The translations under genes were made by a program, and so were the position numbers. Shown here one piece after another: positions 11,301-24,300 of a stretch of DNA of 64,000 nucleotides. Every line of letters begins with the position of its first letter. The stretch's first letter is position 1. This DNA comes from Henricia sp. BOLD:AAB3569 (lineage: Eukaryota > Echinodermata > Asteroidea > Spinulosida > Echinasteridae). Below the pieces are notes generated by a model. It was not told where the DNA came from. It did not search any database and saw nothing but the letters and a program-made list of their open reading frames with translations. The stretch spans positions 1 through 64,000 of the forward strand of contig JBBELK010001534.1 in assembly GCA_037783545.1 (NCBI GenBank). The letters are read 5' to 3'.

Positions 11301-14300
11301 CGCCGGGAAATGGCAGAGAAATTTCAAAGTTTAGAAAAAACTGGGTTGAGGCTTCCTGACTGCTCTCACGCAAACCGTGGCTGTCTGTACACACCTCTTT
11401 GGGGGTACTCCTGAGTTGTGCGCATGCTCAGTCATTCGGACTGTCGTTAACGCACCGCAGTTTGGCTCGGCAATTTGGTCAAAGTGTGGTCCAAACGTCG
11501 GCAAATTTGGAGGTCGAAAAATGTTCCGACGAACTTCAAATTTTGCATGCCCTAAACTCTCTATATTGCGCACTTGTCATAAAAAATTGACAGACTTTCG
11601 CCGGGAAATGGCAGAGAAATTTCAAAGTTTAGAAAAAACTGGGTTGAGGCTTCCTGACTGCTCTCACGCAAACCGTGGCTGTCTGTACACACCTCTTTGG
11701 GGTACTCCTGAGTTGTGCGCATGCTCAGTCATTCGGACTGTCGTTAACGCACCGCAGTTTGGCTCGGCAATTTGGTCAAAGTGTGGTCCAAACGTCGGCA
11801 AATTTGGAGGTCGAAAAATGTTCCGACGAACTTCAAATTTTGCATGCCCTAAACTCTCTATATTGCGCACTTGTCATTAAAAATTGAGAGACTTTCGCCG
11901 GGAAATGGCAGAGAAATTTCAAAGTTTAGAAAAAACTGGGTTGAGGCTTCCTGACTGCTCTCACGCAAACCGTGGCTGTCTGTACACACCTCTTTGGGGT
12001 ACTCCCGAGTTGTGCGCATGCTCAGTCATTCGGACTGTCGTTAACGCACCGCAGTTTGGCTCGGCAATTTGGTCAAAGTGTGGTCCAAACGTCGGCAAAT
12101 TTGGAGGTCGAAAAATGTTCCGACGAACTTCAAATTTTGCATGCCCTAAACTCTCTATATTGCGCACTTGTCATAAAAAAATTGACAGACTTTCTCCGGG
12201 AAATGGCAGAGAAATTTCAAAGTTTAGAAAAAACTGGGTTGAGGCTTCCTGACTGCTCTCACGCAAACCGTGGCTGTCTGTACACACCTCTTTGGGGTAC
12301 TCCTGAGTTGTGCGCATGCTCAGTCATTCGGACTGTCGTTAACGCACCGCAGTTTGGCTCGGCAATTTGGTCAAAGTGTGGTCCAAACGTCGGCAAATTT
12401 GGAGGTCGAAAAATGTTCCGACGAACTTCAAATTTTGCATGCCCTAAACTCTCTATATTGCGCACTTGTCATAAAAAATTGACAGACTTTCGCCGGGAAA
12501 TGGCAGAGAAATTTCAAAGTTTAGAAAAAACTGGGTTGAGGCTTCCTGACTGCTCTCACGCAAACCGTGGCTGTCTGTACACACCTCTTTGGGGTACTCC
12601 TGAGTTGTGCGCATGCTCAGTCATTCGGACTGTCGTTAACGCACCGCAGTTTGGCTCGGCAATTTGGTCAAAGTGTGGTCCAAACGTCGGCAAATTTGGA
12701 GGTCGAAAAATGTTCCGACGAACTTCAAATTTTGCATGCCCTAAACTCTCTATATTGCGCACTTGTCATAAAAAATTGACAGACTTTCGCCGGGAAATGG
12801 CAGAGAAATTTCAAAGTTTAGAAAAAACTGGGTTGAGGCTTCCTGACTGCTCTCATGCAAACCGTGGCTGTCTGTACACACCTCTTTGGGGTACTCCTGA
12901 GTTGTGCGCATGCTCAGTCATTCGGACTGTCGTTAACGCACCGCAGTTTGGCTCGGCAATTTGGTCAAAGTGTGGTCCAAACGTCGGCAAATTTGGAGGT
13001 CGAAAAATGTTCCGACGAACTTCAAATTTTGCATGCCCTAAACTCTCTATATTGCGCACTTGTCATAAAAAATTGACAGACTTTCGCCGGGAAATGGCAG
13101 AGAAATTTCAAAGTTTAGAAAAAAACTGGGTTGAGGCTTCCTGACTGCTCTCACGCAAACCGTGGCTGTCTGTACACACCTCTTTGGGGTACTCCTGAGT
13201 TGTACGCATGCTCAGTCATTCGGACTGTCGTTAACGCACCGCAGTTTGGCTCGGCAATTTGGTCAAAGTGTGGTCCAAACGTCGGCAAATTTGGAGGTCG
13301 AAAAATGTTCCGACGAACTTCAAATTTTGCATGCCCTAAACTCTCTATATTGCGCACTTGTCATAAACAATTGACAGACTTTCGCCGGGAAATGGCAGAG
13401 AAATTTCAAAGTTTAGACAAAACTGGGTTGAGGCTTCCTGACTGCTCTCATGCAAACCGTGGCTGTCTGTACACACCTCTTTGGGGTACTCCTGAGTTGT
13501 GCGCATGCTCAGTCATTCGGACTGTCGTTAACGCACCGCAGTTTGGCTCGGCAATTTGGTCAAAGTGTGGTCCAAACGTCGGCAAATTTGGAGGTCGAAA
13601 AATGTTCCGACGAACTTCAAATTTTGCATGCCCTAAACTCTCTATATTGCGCACTTGTCATAAAAAATTGACAGACTTTCGCCGGGAAATGGCAGAGAAA
13701 TTTCAAAGTTTAGAAAAAAACTGGGTTGAGGCTTCCTGACTGCTCTCACGCAAACCGTGGCTGTCTGTACACACCTCTTTGGGGTACTCCTGAGTTGTGC
13801 GCATGCTCAGTCATTCGGACTGTCGTTAACGCACCGCAGTTTGGCTCGGCAATTTGGTCAAAGTGTGGTCCAAACGTCGGCAAATTTGGAGGTCGAAAAA
13901 TGTTCCGACGAACTTCAAATTTTGCATGCCCTAAACTCTCTATATTGCGCACTTGTCATAAAAAATTGACAGACTTTCGCCGGGAAATGGCAGAGAATTT
14001 TCAAAGTTTAGAAAAAACTGGGTTGAGGCTTCCTGACTGCCCTCACGCAAACCGTGGCTGTCTGTACACACCTCTTTGGGGTACTCCTGAGTTGTGCGCA
14101 TGCTCAGTCATTCGGACTGTCGTTAACGCACCGCAGTTTGGCTCGGCAATTTGGTCAAAGTGTGGTCCAAACGTCGGCAAATTTGGAGGTCGAAAAATGT
14201 TCCGACGAACTTCAAATTTTGAATGCCCTAAACTCTCTATATTGCGCACTTGTCATAAAAAATGTAAAGACTTTCGCCCGGAAATGGCAGAGAAATTTCA

Positions 14301-14636
14301 AAGTTTAGAAAAAACTGTGTTGAGGCTTCCTGACTGCTCTCACGCAAACCGTGGCTGTCTGTACACACCTCTTTGGGGTACTCCTGAGTTGTGCGCATGC
14401 TAAGTCATTCGGACTGTCGTTAACGCACCGCAGTTTGGCTCGGCAATTTGGTCAAAGTGTGGTCCAAACGTCGGCAAATTTGGAGGTCGAAAAATGTTCC
14501 GACGAACTTCAAATTTTGCATGCCCTAAACTCTCTATATTGCGCACTTGTCATAAAAAATTGACAGACTTTCGCCGGGAAATGGCAGAGAAATTTCAAAG
14601 TTTAGAAAAAACTGGGTTGAGGCTTCCTGACTGCTC

Positions 14637-15824
14637 TCACGCAAACCGTGGCTGTCTGTACACACCTCTGTGGGGTACTCCTGAGTTGTGCGCATGCTCA
14701 GTCATTCGGACTGTCGTTAACGCACCGCAGTTTGGCTCGGCAATTTGGTCAAAGTGTGGTCCAAACGTCAGCAAATTTGGAGGTCGAAAAATGTTCCGAC
14801 GAACTTCAAATTTTGCATGCCCTAAACTCTCTATATTGCGCACTTGTCATAAAAAATTGACAGACTTTCGCCGGGAAATGGCAGAGAAATTTCAAAGTTT
14901 AGAAAAAACTGGGTTGAGGCTTCCTGACTGCTCTCATGCAAACCGTGGCTGTCTGTACACACCTCTTTGGGGTACTCCTGAGTTGTGCGCATGCTCAGTC
15001 ATTCGGACTGTCGTTAACGCACCGCAGTTTGGCTCGGCAATTTGGTCAAAGTGTGGTCCAAACGTCGGCAAATTTGGAGGTCGAAAAATGTTCCGACGAA
15101 CTTCAAATTTTGCATGCCCTAAACTCTCTATATTGCGCACTTGTCATAAAAAATTGACAGACTTTCGCCGGGAAATGGCAGAGAAATTTCAAAGTTTAGA
15201 AAAAACTGGGTTGAGGCTTCCTGACTGCTCTCACGCAAACCGTGGCTGTCTGTACACACCTCTGTGGGGTACTCCTGAGTTGTGCGCATGCTCAGTCATT
15301 CGGACTGTCGTTAACGCACCGCAGTTTGGCTCGGCAATTTGGTCAAAGTGTGGTCCAAACGTCAGCAAATTTGGAGGTCGAAAAATGTTCCGACGAACTT
15401 CAAATTTTGCATGCCCTAAACTCTCTATATTGCGCACTTGTCATAAAAAATTGACAGACTTTCGCCGGGAAATGGCAGAGAAATTTCAAAGTTTAGAAAA
15501 AACTGGGTTGAGGCTTCCTGACTGCTCTCATGCAAACCGTGGCTGTCTGTACACACCTCTTTGGGGTACTCCTGAGTTGTGCGCATGCTCAGTCATTCGG
15601 ACTGTCGTTAACGCACCGCAGTTTGGCTCGGCAATTTGGTCAAAGTGTGGTCCAAACGTCGGCAAATTTGGAGGTCGAAAAATGTTCCGACGAACTTCAA
15701 ATTTTGCATGCCCTAAACTCTCTATATTGCGCACTTGTCATAAAAAATTGACAGACTTTCGCCGGGAAATGGCAGAGAAATTTCAAAGTTTAGAAAAAAA
15801 CTGGGTTGAGGCTTCCTGACTGCT
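14637..15824 (+). repeat. Dimeric higher-order repeat in satellite A (594 bp, two copies)
   Basis: Two kinds of monomer alternate. One carries CCTCTGTGGGG plus GTCAGCAAATTT (14667 and 15261). The other carries CTCTCATGCAAACC (about 14934 and 15528). The pair repeats exactly at 594 bp. The CTCATGC variant also occurs alone near 12852 and 13447, so the dimer was probably built from monomers already present in this zone. Confidence 0.85.
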
Positions 15825-17013
15825 CTCACGCAAACCGTGGCTGTCTGTACACACCTCTTTGGGGTACTCCTGAGTTGTGCGCATGCTCAGTCATTCGGAC
15901 TGTCGTTAACGCACCGCAGTTTGGCTCGGCAATTTGGTCAAAGTGTGGTCCAAACGTCGGCAAATTTGGAGGTCGAAAAATGTTCCGACGAACTTCAAAT
16001 TTTGCATGCCCTAAACTCTCTATATTGCGCACTTGTCATTAGAAATTGACAGACTTTCGCCGGGAAATGGCAGAGAAATTTCAAAGTTTAGAAAAAACTG
16101 GGTTGAGGCTTCCTGACTGCTCTCACGCAAACCGTGGCTGTCTGTACACACCTCTTTGGGGTACTCCTGAGTTGTGCGCATGCTCAATCATTCGGACTGT
16201 CGTTAACGCACCGCAGTTTGGCTCGGCAATTTGGTCAAAGTGTGGTCCAAACGTCGGCAAATTTGGAGGTCGAAAAATGTTCCGACGAACTTCAAATTTT
16301 GCATGCCCTAAACTCTCTATATTGCGCACTTGTCATTAGAAATTGACAGACTTTCGCCGGGAAATGGCAGAGAAATTTCAAAGTTTAGAAAAAACTGGGT
16401 TGAGGCTTCCTGACTGCTCTCACGCAAACCGTGGCTGTCTGTACACACCTCTTTGGGGTACTCCTGAGTTGTGCGCATGCTCAATCATTCGGACTGTCGT
16501 TAACGCACCGCAGTTTGGCTCGGCAATTTGGTCAAAGTGTGGTCCAAACGTCGGCAAATTTGGAGGTCGAAAAATGTTCCGACGAACTTCAAATTTTGCA
16601 TGCCCTAAACTCTCTATATTGCGCACTTGTCTTTAGAAATGGACAGACTTTCGCCGGGAAATGGCAGAGAAATTTCAAAGTTTAGAAAAAACTGGGTTGA
16701 GGCTTCCTGACTGCTCTCACGCAAACCGTGGCTGTCTGTACACACCTCTTTGGGGTACTCCTGAGTTGTGCGCATGCTCAATCATTCGGACTGTCGTTAA
16801 CGCACCGCAGTTTGGCTCGGCAATTTGGTCAAAGTGTGGTCCAAACGTCGGCAAATTTGGAGGTCGAAAAATGTTCCGACGAACTTCAAATTTTGCATGC
16901 CCTAAACTCTCTATATTGCGCACTTGTCATAAAAAATTGACAGACTTTCGCCGGGAAATGGCAGAGAAATTTCAAAGTTTAGAAAAAACTGGGTTGAGGC
17001 TTCCTGACTTCCC

Positions 17014-20000
17014 TCACGCAAACCGTGGCTGTCTGTACACACCTCTTTGGGGTACTCCTGAGTTGTGCGCATGCTCAGTCATTCGGACTGTCGTTAACGC
17101 ACCGCAGTTTGGCTCGGCAATTTGGTCAAAGTGTGGTCCAAACGTCGGCAAATTTGGAGGTCGAAAAATGTTCCGACGAACTTCAAATTTTGCATGCCCT
17201 AAACTCTCTATATTGCGCACTTGTCATTAGAAATTGACAGACTTTCGCCGGGAAATGGCAGAGAAATTTCAAAGTTTAGAAAAAACTGGGTTGAGGCTTC
17301 CTGACTGCTCTCACGCAAACCGTGGCTGTCTGTACACACCTCTTTGGGGTACTCCTGAGTTGTGCGCATGCTCAATCATTCGTACTGTCGTTAACGCACC
17401 GCAGTTTGGCTCGGCAATTTGGTCAAAGTGTGGTCCAAACGTCGGCAAATTTGGAGGTCGAAAAATGTTCCGACGAACTTCAAATTTTGCATGCCCTAAA
17501 CTCTCTATATTGCGCACTTGTCATAAAAAATTGACAGACTTTCGCCGGGAAATGGCAGAGAAATTTCAAAGTTTAGAAAAAACTGGGTTGAGGCTTCCTG
17601 ACTTCCCTCACGCAAACCGTGGCTGTCTGTACACACCTCTTTGGGGTACTCCTGAGTTGTGCGCATGCTCAGTCATTCGGACTGTCGTTAACGCACCGCA
17701 GTTTGGCTCGGCAATTTGGTCAAAGTGTGGTCCAAACGTCGGCAAATTTGGAGGTCGAAAAATGTTCCGACGAACTTCAAATTTTGCATGCCCTAAACTC
17801 TCTATATTGCGCACTTGTCATAAAAAATTGACAGACTTTCGCCGGGAAATGGCAGAGACATTTCAAAGTTTAGAAAAAAACTGGGTTGAGGCTTCCTGAC
17901 TGCTCTCACGCAAACCGTGGCTGTCTGTACACACCTCTTTGGGGTACTCCTGAGTTGTGCGCATGCTCAGTCATTCGGACTGTCGTTAACGCACCGCAGT
18001 TTGGCTCGGCAATTTGGTCAAAGTGTGGTCCAAACGTCGGCAAATTTGGAGGTCGAAAAATGTTCCGACGAACTTCAAATTTTGCATGCCCTAAACTCTC
18101 TATATTGCGCACTTGTCATAAAAAATTGACAGACTTTCGCCGGGAAATGGCAGAGAAATTTCAAAGTTTAGAAAAAACTGGGTTGAGGCTTCCTGACTGC
18201 TCTCACGCAAACCGTGGCTGTCTGTACACACCTCTTTGGGGTACTCATGAGTTGTGCGCATGCTCAGTCATTCGGACTGTCGTTAACGCACCGCAGTTTG
18301 GCTCGGCAATTTGGTCAAAGTGTGGTCCAAACGTCGGCAAATTTGGAGGTCGAAAAATGTTCCGACGAACTTCAAATTTTGCATGCCCTAAACTCTCTAT
18401 ATTGCGCACTTGTCATAAAAAATTGACAGACTTTCGCCGGGAAATGGCAGAGAAATTTCAAAGTTTAGAAAAAAACTGGGTTGAGGCTTCCTGACTGCTC
18501 TCACGCAAACCGTGGCTGTCTGTGCACACCTCTTTGGGGTACTCCTGAGTTGTGCGCATGCTCAGTCATTCGGACTGTCGTTAACGCACCGCAGTTTGGC
18601 TCGGCAATTTGGTCAAAGTGTGGTCCAAACGTCGGCAAATTTGGAGGTCGAAAAATGTTCCGACGAACTTCAAATTTTGCATGCCCTAAACTCTCTATAT
18701 TGCGCACTTGTCATTAGAAATTGACAGACTTTCGCCGGGAAATGGCAGAGAAATTTCAAAGTTTAGAAAAAACTGGGTTGAGGCTTCCTGACTGCTCTCA
18801 CGCAAACCGTGGCTGTCTGTACACACCTCTTTGGGGTACTCCTGAGTTGTGCGCATGCTCAATCATTCGGACTGTCGTTAACGCACCGCAGTTTGGCTCG
18901 GCAATTTGGTCAAAGTGTGGTCCAAACGTCGGCAAATTTGGAGGTCGAAAAATGTTCCGACGAACTTCAAATTTTGCATGCCCTAAACTCTCTATATTGC
19001 GCACTTGTCATTAGAAATTGACAGACTTTCGCCGGGAAATGGCAGAGAAATTTCAAAGTTTAGAAAAAACTGGGTTGAGGCTTCCTGACTTCCCTCACGC
19101 AAACCGTGGCTGTCTGTACACACCTCTTTGGGGTACTCCTGAGTTGTGCGCATGCTCAGTCATTCGGACTGTCGTTAACGCACCGCAGTTTGGCTCGGCA
19201 ATTTGGTCAAAGTGTGGTCCAAACGTCGGCAAATTTGGAGGTCGAAAAATGTTCCGACGAACTTCAAATTTTGCATGCCCTAAACTCTCTATATTGCGCA
19301 CTTGTCATTAGAAATTGACAGACTTTCGCCGGGAAATGGCAGAGAAATTTCAAAGTTTAGAAAAAACTGGGTTGAGGCTTCCTGACTGCTCTCACGCAAA
19401 CCGTGGCTGTCTGTACACACCTCTTTGGGGTACTCCTGAGTTGTGCGCATGCTCAATCATTCGGACTGTCGTTAACGCACCGCAGTTTGGCTCGGCAATT
19501 TGGTCAAAGTGTGGTCCAAACGTCGGCAAATTTGGAGGTCGAAAAATGTTCCGACGAACTTCAAATTTTGCATGCCCTAAACTCTCTATATTGCGCACTT
19601 GTCATAAAAAATTGACAGACTTTCGCCGGGAAATGGCAGAGAAATTTCAAAGTTTAGAAAAAACTGGGTTGAGGCTTCCTGACTTCCCTCACGCAAACCG
19701 TGGCTGTCTGTACACACCTCTTTGGGGTACTCCTGAGTTGTGCGCATGCTCAGTCATTCGGACTGTCGTTAACGCACCGCAGTTTGGCTCGGCAATTTGG
19801 TCAAAGTGTGGTCCAAACGTCGGCAAATTTGGAGGTCGAAAAATGTTCCGACGAACTTCAAATTTTGCATGCCCTAAACTCTCTATATTGCGCACTTGTC
19901 ATAAAAAATTGACAGACTTTCGCCGGGAAATGGCAGAGAAATTTCAAAGTTTAGAAAAAACTGGGTTGAGGCTTCCTGACTGCTCTCACGCAAACCGTGG

Positions 20001-20678
20001 CTGTCTGTACACACCTCTTTGGGGTACTCCTGAGTTGTGCGCATGCTCAGTCATTCGGACTGTCGTTAACGCACCGCAGTTTGGCTCGGCAATTTGGTCA
20101 AAGTGTGGTCCAAACGTCGGCAAATTTGGAGGTCGAAAAATGTTCCGACGAACTTCAAATTTTGCATGCCCTAAACTCTCTATATTGCGCACTTGTCATA
20201 AAAAATTGACAGACTTTCGCCGGGAAATGGCAGAGAAATTTCAAAGTTTAGAAAAAAACTGGGTTGAGGCTTCCTGACTGCTCTCACGCAAACCGTGGCT
20301 GTCTGTACACACCTCTTTGGGGTACTCCTGAGTTGTGCGCATGCTCAGTCATTCGGACTGTCGTTAACGCACCGCAGTTTGGCTCGGCAATTTGGTCAAA
20401 GTGTGGTCCAAACGTCGGCAAATTTGGAGGTCGAAAAATGTTCCGACGAACTTCAAATTTTGCATGCCCTAAACTCTTTATATTGCGCACTTGTCATACA
20501 ACATTGACAGACTTTCGCCGGGAAATGGCAGAGAAATTTCAAAGTTTAGAAAAAACTGGTTGAGGCTTCCTGACTGCTCTCACGCAAACCGTGGCTGTCT
20601 GTACACACCTCTTTGGGGTACTCCTGAGTTGTGCGCATGCTCAGTCATTCGGACTGTCGTTAACGCACCGCAGTTTGG
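17014..20678 (+). repeat. Heptameric higher-order repeat in satellite A (2081 bp), second copy ended by insert 1
   Basis: Monomers with GACTTCCCTC (F) and with CTCAATCATT (I) run F-I-F, then three plain monomers, then I, starting at 17014. The series restarts at 19095, an offset of 2081 bp or seven monomers. The F-I-F trio appears a third time from 21541 beyond insert 1. Many junctions here use a CATTAGAAATTG linker rarely seen elsewhere. The second copy is interrupted where insert 1 begins at 20679. Confidence 0.82.
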
Positions 20679-20987
20679 GGCGGTCGGGTTGGCGTACGGG
20701 TTCTTTCCAAAGGACTACCCTTGCACATAGGTAGTTTGGAGGAGTTTTTCGCGGAATCCCGTGATGTCCTGGAACGTTGCTCAATGATGGAGTGACCAGT
20801 ACGTACGTCACGGGGAACGCCGATACAATTTTGGAACACGATTGGATCCGAGTCTGCGGTCTTGATTCTTCCAGACCTGGACTGGTGACGATTGTGGTTT
20901 TATGAGGATGTACCTGTGGTGCTTCTCGAAGGATATGACCTGATACTCGGACACGATTGGTGATGATTGTGATGGAGAATACTCGCC

Positions 20988-21263
20988 GGATAATGACCTG
21001 GATTGGCAACGACAACGAATGAGGAAATTTGGTGGATAAATGACCTGGACTGGCAACGACAACGAATGAGGAAATTTGGCAATAACGGCGAACAATTGGT
21101 GGATAAATGACCTGGACTGGCAACGACTACGAATGAGGAAATTTGGCAATAACGGCGAACGCTTAGTGGATAAATGACCTGGACTGGCAACGACTACGAA
21201 TGAGGAAATTTGGCAATAACGGCGAACGCTTAGTGGATAAATGACCTGGACTGGCAACGACAA
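20988..21263 (+). repeat. 67-bp minisatellite inside insert copy 1
   Basis: TGGATAAATGACCTGGACTG begins at 21033, 21100, 21167 and 21234, exactly 67 bp apart. A shorter unit precedes 21033 and the last unit fades into CTGAAGCACTGG. Units differ by a few bases, for example GACTAC against GACAAC and ACGCTTAG against ACAATTGG. Because 67 leaves remainder 1 on division by 3, a read through the units passes through all three frames. That accounts for the apparently open reverse-strand frames here. Confidence 0.95.
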
Positions 21264-21310
21264 CGGCTGAAGCACTGGTTCTATCGGTAACAACGTTGGA
21301 CTGGTTAGCG

Positions 21311-21334
21311 TGTTTTATTCGGACGAATAAAACA
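21311..21334 (+). other. AATAAA-bearing hairpin at the 3' end of insert copy 1
   Basis: TGTTTTATTCG and CGAATAAAACA form a perfect 11-bp inverted repeat with a two-base spacer. The right arm holds AATAAA, a eukaryotic polyadenylation signal, on the plus strand, and the left arm holds it on the minus strand. ATTTTAGAAAAA follows, then satellite. It may mark the 3' end of an RNA-derived or element-derived sequence. Confidence 0.7.
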
Positions 21335-21345
21335 TTTTAGAAAAA

Positions 21346-24300
21346 GGCAATTTGGTCAAAGTGTGGTCCAAACGTCGGCAAATTTGGAGGTCGAAAAATG
21401 TTCCGACGAACTTCAAATTTTGCATGCCCTAAACTCTCTATATTGCGCACTTGTCATTAGAAATTGACAGACTTTCGCCGGGAAATGGCAGAGAAATTTC
21501 AAAGTTTAGAAAAAACTGGGTTGAGGCTTCCTGACTTCCCTCACGCAAACCGTGGCTGTCTGTACACACCTCTTTGGGGTACTCCTGAGTTGTGCGCATG
21601 CTCAGTCATTCGGACTGTCGTTAACGCACCGCAGTTTGGCTCGGCAATTTGGTCAAAGTGTGGTTCAAACGTCGGCAAATTTGGAGGTCGAAAAATGTTC
21701 CGACGAACTTCAAATTTTGCATGCCCTAAACTCTCTATATTGCGCACTTGTCATTAGAAATTGACAGACTTTCGCCGGGAAATGGCAGAGAAATTTCAAA
21801 GTTTAGAAAAAACTGGGTTGAGGCTTCCTGACTGCTCTCACGCAAACCGTGGCTGTCTGTACACACCTCTTTGGGGTACTCCTGAGTTGTGCGCATGCTC
21901 AATCATTCGGACTGTCGTTAACGCACCGCAGTTTGGCTCGGCAATTTGGTCAAAGTGTGGTCCAAACGTCGGCAAATTTGGAGGTCGAAAAATGTTCCGA
22001 CGAACTTCAAATTTTGCATGCCCTAAACTCTCTATATTGCGCACTTGTCATAAAAAATTGACAGACTTTCGCCGGGAAATGGCAGAGAAATTTCAAAGTT
22101 TAGAAAAAACTGGGTTGAGGCTTCCTGACTTCCCTCACGCAAACCGTGGCTGTCTGTACACACCTCTTTGGGGTACTCCTGAGTTGTGCGCATGCTCAGT
22201 CATTCGGACTGTCGTTAACGCACCGCAGTTTGGCTCGGCAATTTGGTCAAAGTGTGGTCCAAACGTCGGCAAATTTGGAGGTCGAAAAATGTTCCGACGA
22301 ACTTCAAATTTTGCATGCCCTAAACTCTCTATATTGCGCACTTGTCATAAAAAATTGACAGACTTTCGCCGGGAAATGGCAGAGAAATTTCAAAGTTTAG
22401 AAAAAACTGGGTTGAGGCTTCCTGACTGCTCTCACGCAAACCGTGGCTGTCTGTACACACCTCTTTGGGGTACTCCTGAGTTGTGCGCATGCTCAGTCAT
22501 TCGGACTGTCGTTAACGCACCGCAGTTTGGCTCGGCAATTTGGTCAAAGTGTGGTCCAAACGTCGGCAAATTTGGAGGTCGAAAAATGTTCCGACGAACT
22601 TCAAATTTTGCATGCCCTAAACTCTCTATATTGCGCACTTGTCATAAAAAATTGACAGACTTTCGCCGGGAAATGGCAGAGAAATTTCAAAGTTTAGAAA
22701 AAACTGGGTTGAGGCTTCCTGACTGCTCTCACGCAAACCGTGGCTGTCTGTACACACCTCTTTGGGGTACTCCTGAGTTGTGCGCATGCTCAGTCATTCG
22801 GACTGTCGCTAACGCACCGCAGTTTGGCTCGGCAATTTGGTCAAAGTGTGGTCCAAACGTCGGCAAATTTGGAGGTCGAAAAATGTTCCGACGAACTTCA
22901 AATTTTGCATGCCCTAAACTCTCTATATTGCGCACTTGTCATAAAAAATTGACAGACTTTCGCCGGGAAATGGCAGAGAAATTTCAAAGTTTAGAAAAAA
23001 ACTGGGTTGAGGCTTCCTGACTGCTCTCACGCAAACCGTGGCTGTCTGTACACACCTCTTTGGGGTACTCCTGAGTTGTGCGCATGCTCAGTCATTCGGA
23101 CTGTCGCTAACGCACCGCAGTTTGGCTCGGCAATTTGGTCAAAGTGTGGTCCAAACGTCGGCAAATTTGGAGGTCGAAAAATGTTCCGACGAACTTCAAA
23201 TTTTGCATGCCCTAAACTCTCTATATTGCGCACTTGTCATAAAAAATTGACAGACTTTCGCCGGGAAATGGCAGAGAAATTTCAAAGTTTAGAAAAAAAC
23301 TGGGTTGAGGCTTCCTGACTGCTCTCACGCAAACCGTGGCTGTCTGTACACACCTCTTTGGGGTACTCCTGAGTTGTGCGCATGCTCAGTCAATCGGACT
23401 GTCGTTAACGCACCGCAGTTTGGCTCGGCAATTTGGTCAAAGTGTGGTCCAAACGTCGGCAAATTTGGAGGTCGAAAAATGTTCCGACGAACTTCAAATT
23501 TTGCATGCCCTAAACTCTCTATATTGCGCACTTGTCATACAAAATTGACAGACTTTCGCCGGGAAATGGCAGAGAAATTTCAAAGTTTACAAAAAACTGG
23601 TTGAGGCTTCCTGACTGCTCTCACGCAAACCGTGGCTGTCTGTACACACCTCTTTGGGGTACTCCTGAGTTGTGCGCATGCTCAGTCATTCGGACTGTCG
23701 TTAACGCACCGCAGTTTGGCTCGGCAATTTGGTCAAAGTGTGGTCCAAACGTCGGCAAATTTGGAGGTCGAAAAATGTTCCGACGAACTTCAAATTTTGC
23801 ATGCCCTAAACTCTCTATATTGCGCACTTGTCATAAAAAATTGACAGACTTTCGCCGGGAAATGGCAGAGAAATTTCAAAGTTTAGAAAAAACTGGGTTG
23901 AGGCTTCCTGACTGCTCTCACGCAAACCGTGGCTGTCTGTACACACCTCTTTGGGGTACTCCTGAGTTGTGCGCATGCTCAGTCATTCGGACTGTCGCTA
24001 ACGCACCGCAGTTTGGCTCGGCAATTTGGTCAAAGTGTGGTCCAAACGTCGGCAAATTTGGAGGTCGAAAAATGTTCCGACGAACTTCAAATTTTGCATG
24101 CCCTAAACTCTCTATATTGCGCACTTGTCATAAAAAATTGACAGACTTTCGCCGGGAAATGGCAGAGAAATTTCAAAGTTTAGAAAAAAACTGGGTTGAG
24201 GCTTCCTGACTGCTCTCACGCAAACCGTGGCTGTTTGTACACACCTCTTTGGGGTACTCCTGAGTTGTGCGCATGCTCAGTCATTCGGACTGTCGTTAAC

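Larger units (their letters stand above)
1..20678 (+). repeat. Satellite A array, block 1 (297-bp monomer, about 70 copies)
   Basis: Head-to-tail tandem array with a strict 297-bp period: the opening motif CAGACTTTCGCC at 1 returns at 298, 595, 892 and so on. Copies are nearly identical, usually differing from their neighbour at zero to three positions. Length changes of one base fall mostly in two A-rich tracts, before ACTGGG and in the CATAAAAAATTGACAG linker. The block opens inside a monomer, so the array extends left of the window. Regional variants mark sub-blocks: mixed linkers up to about 15.8 kb, then the CATTAGAAATTG linker with CTCAATCATT and GACTTCCCTC variants from 16.0 kb. There are no unrelated bases until 20679. 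No gene is present. Function is unknown; arrays of this kind are typical of constitutive heterochromatin or centromeres. Confidence 0.98.
20679..21345 (+). mobile_element. Insert copy 1 in satellite A: possible decayed retroelement fragment (667 bp)
   Basis: A non-satellite segment lies between CGCACCGCAGTTTGG on the left and GGCAATTTGGTCAAAG on the right. Compared with an uninterrupted monomer, only CTC is missing at the site and no target-site duplication is visible. The plus strand encodes GYDLILGHDW, which resembles the C-terminal part of Ty3/Gypsy-type retroviral-like aspartic proteases. The rest is not recognisable, so the family call is weak. The middle holds a 67-bp minisatellite. The 3' end has a hairpin with AATAAA followed by an A-rich tail. 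The segment is far too short and degenerate to be a whole element and has no recognisable LTRs. It is 36 bp shorter than the other two copies. It could instead be an unrelated repeat-rich segment. Confidence 0.4.

Noticed and set aside
20679-21345. Plain DNA transposon with terminal inverted repeats
   Set aside because: The two ends (GGCGGTCGGGTTGG and TTTTAGAAAAA) are not inverted repeats, and no target-site duplication flanks any copy.
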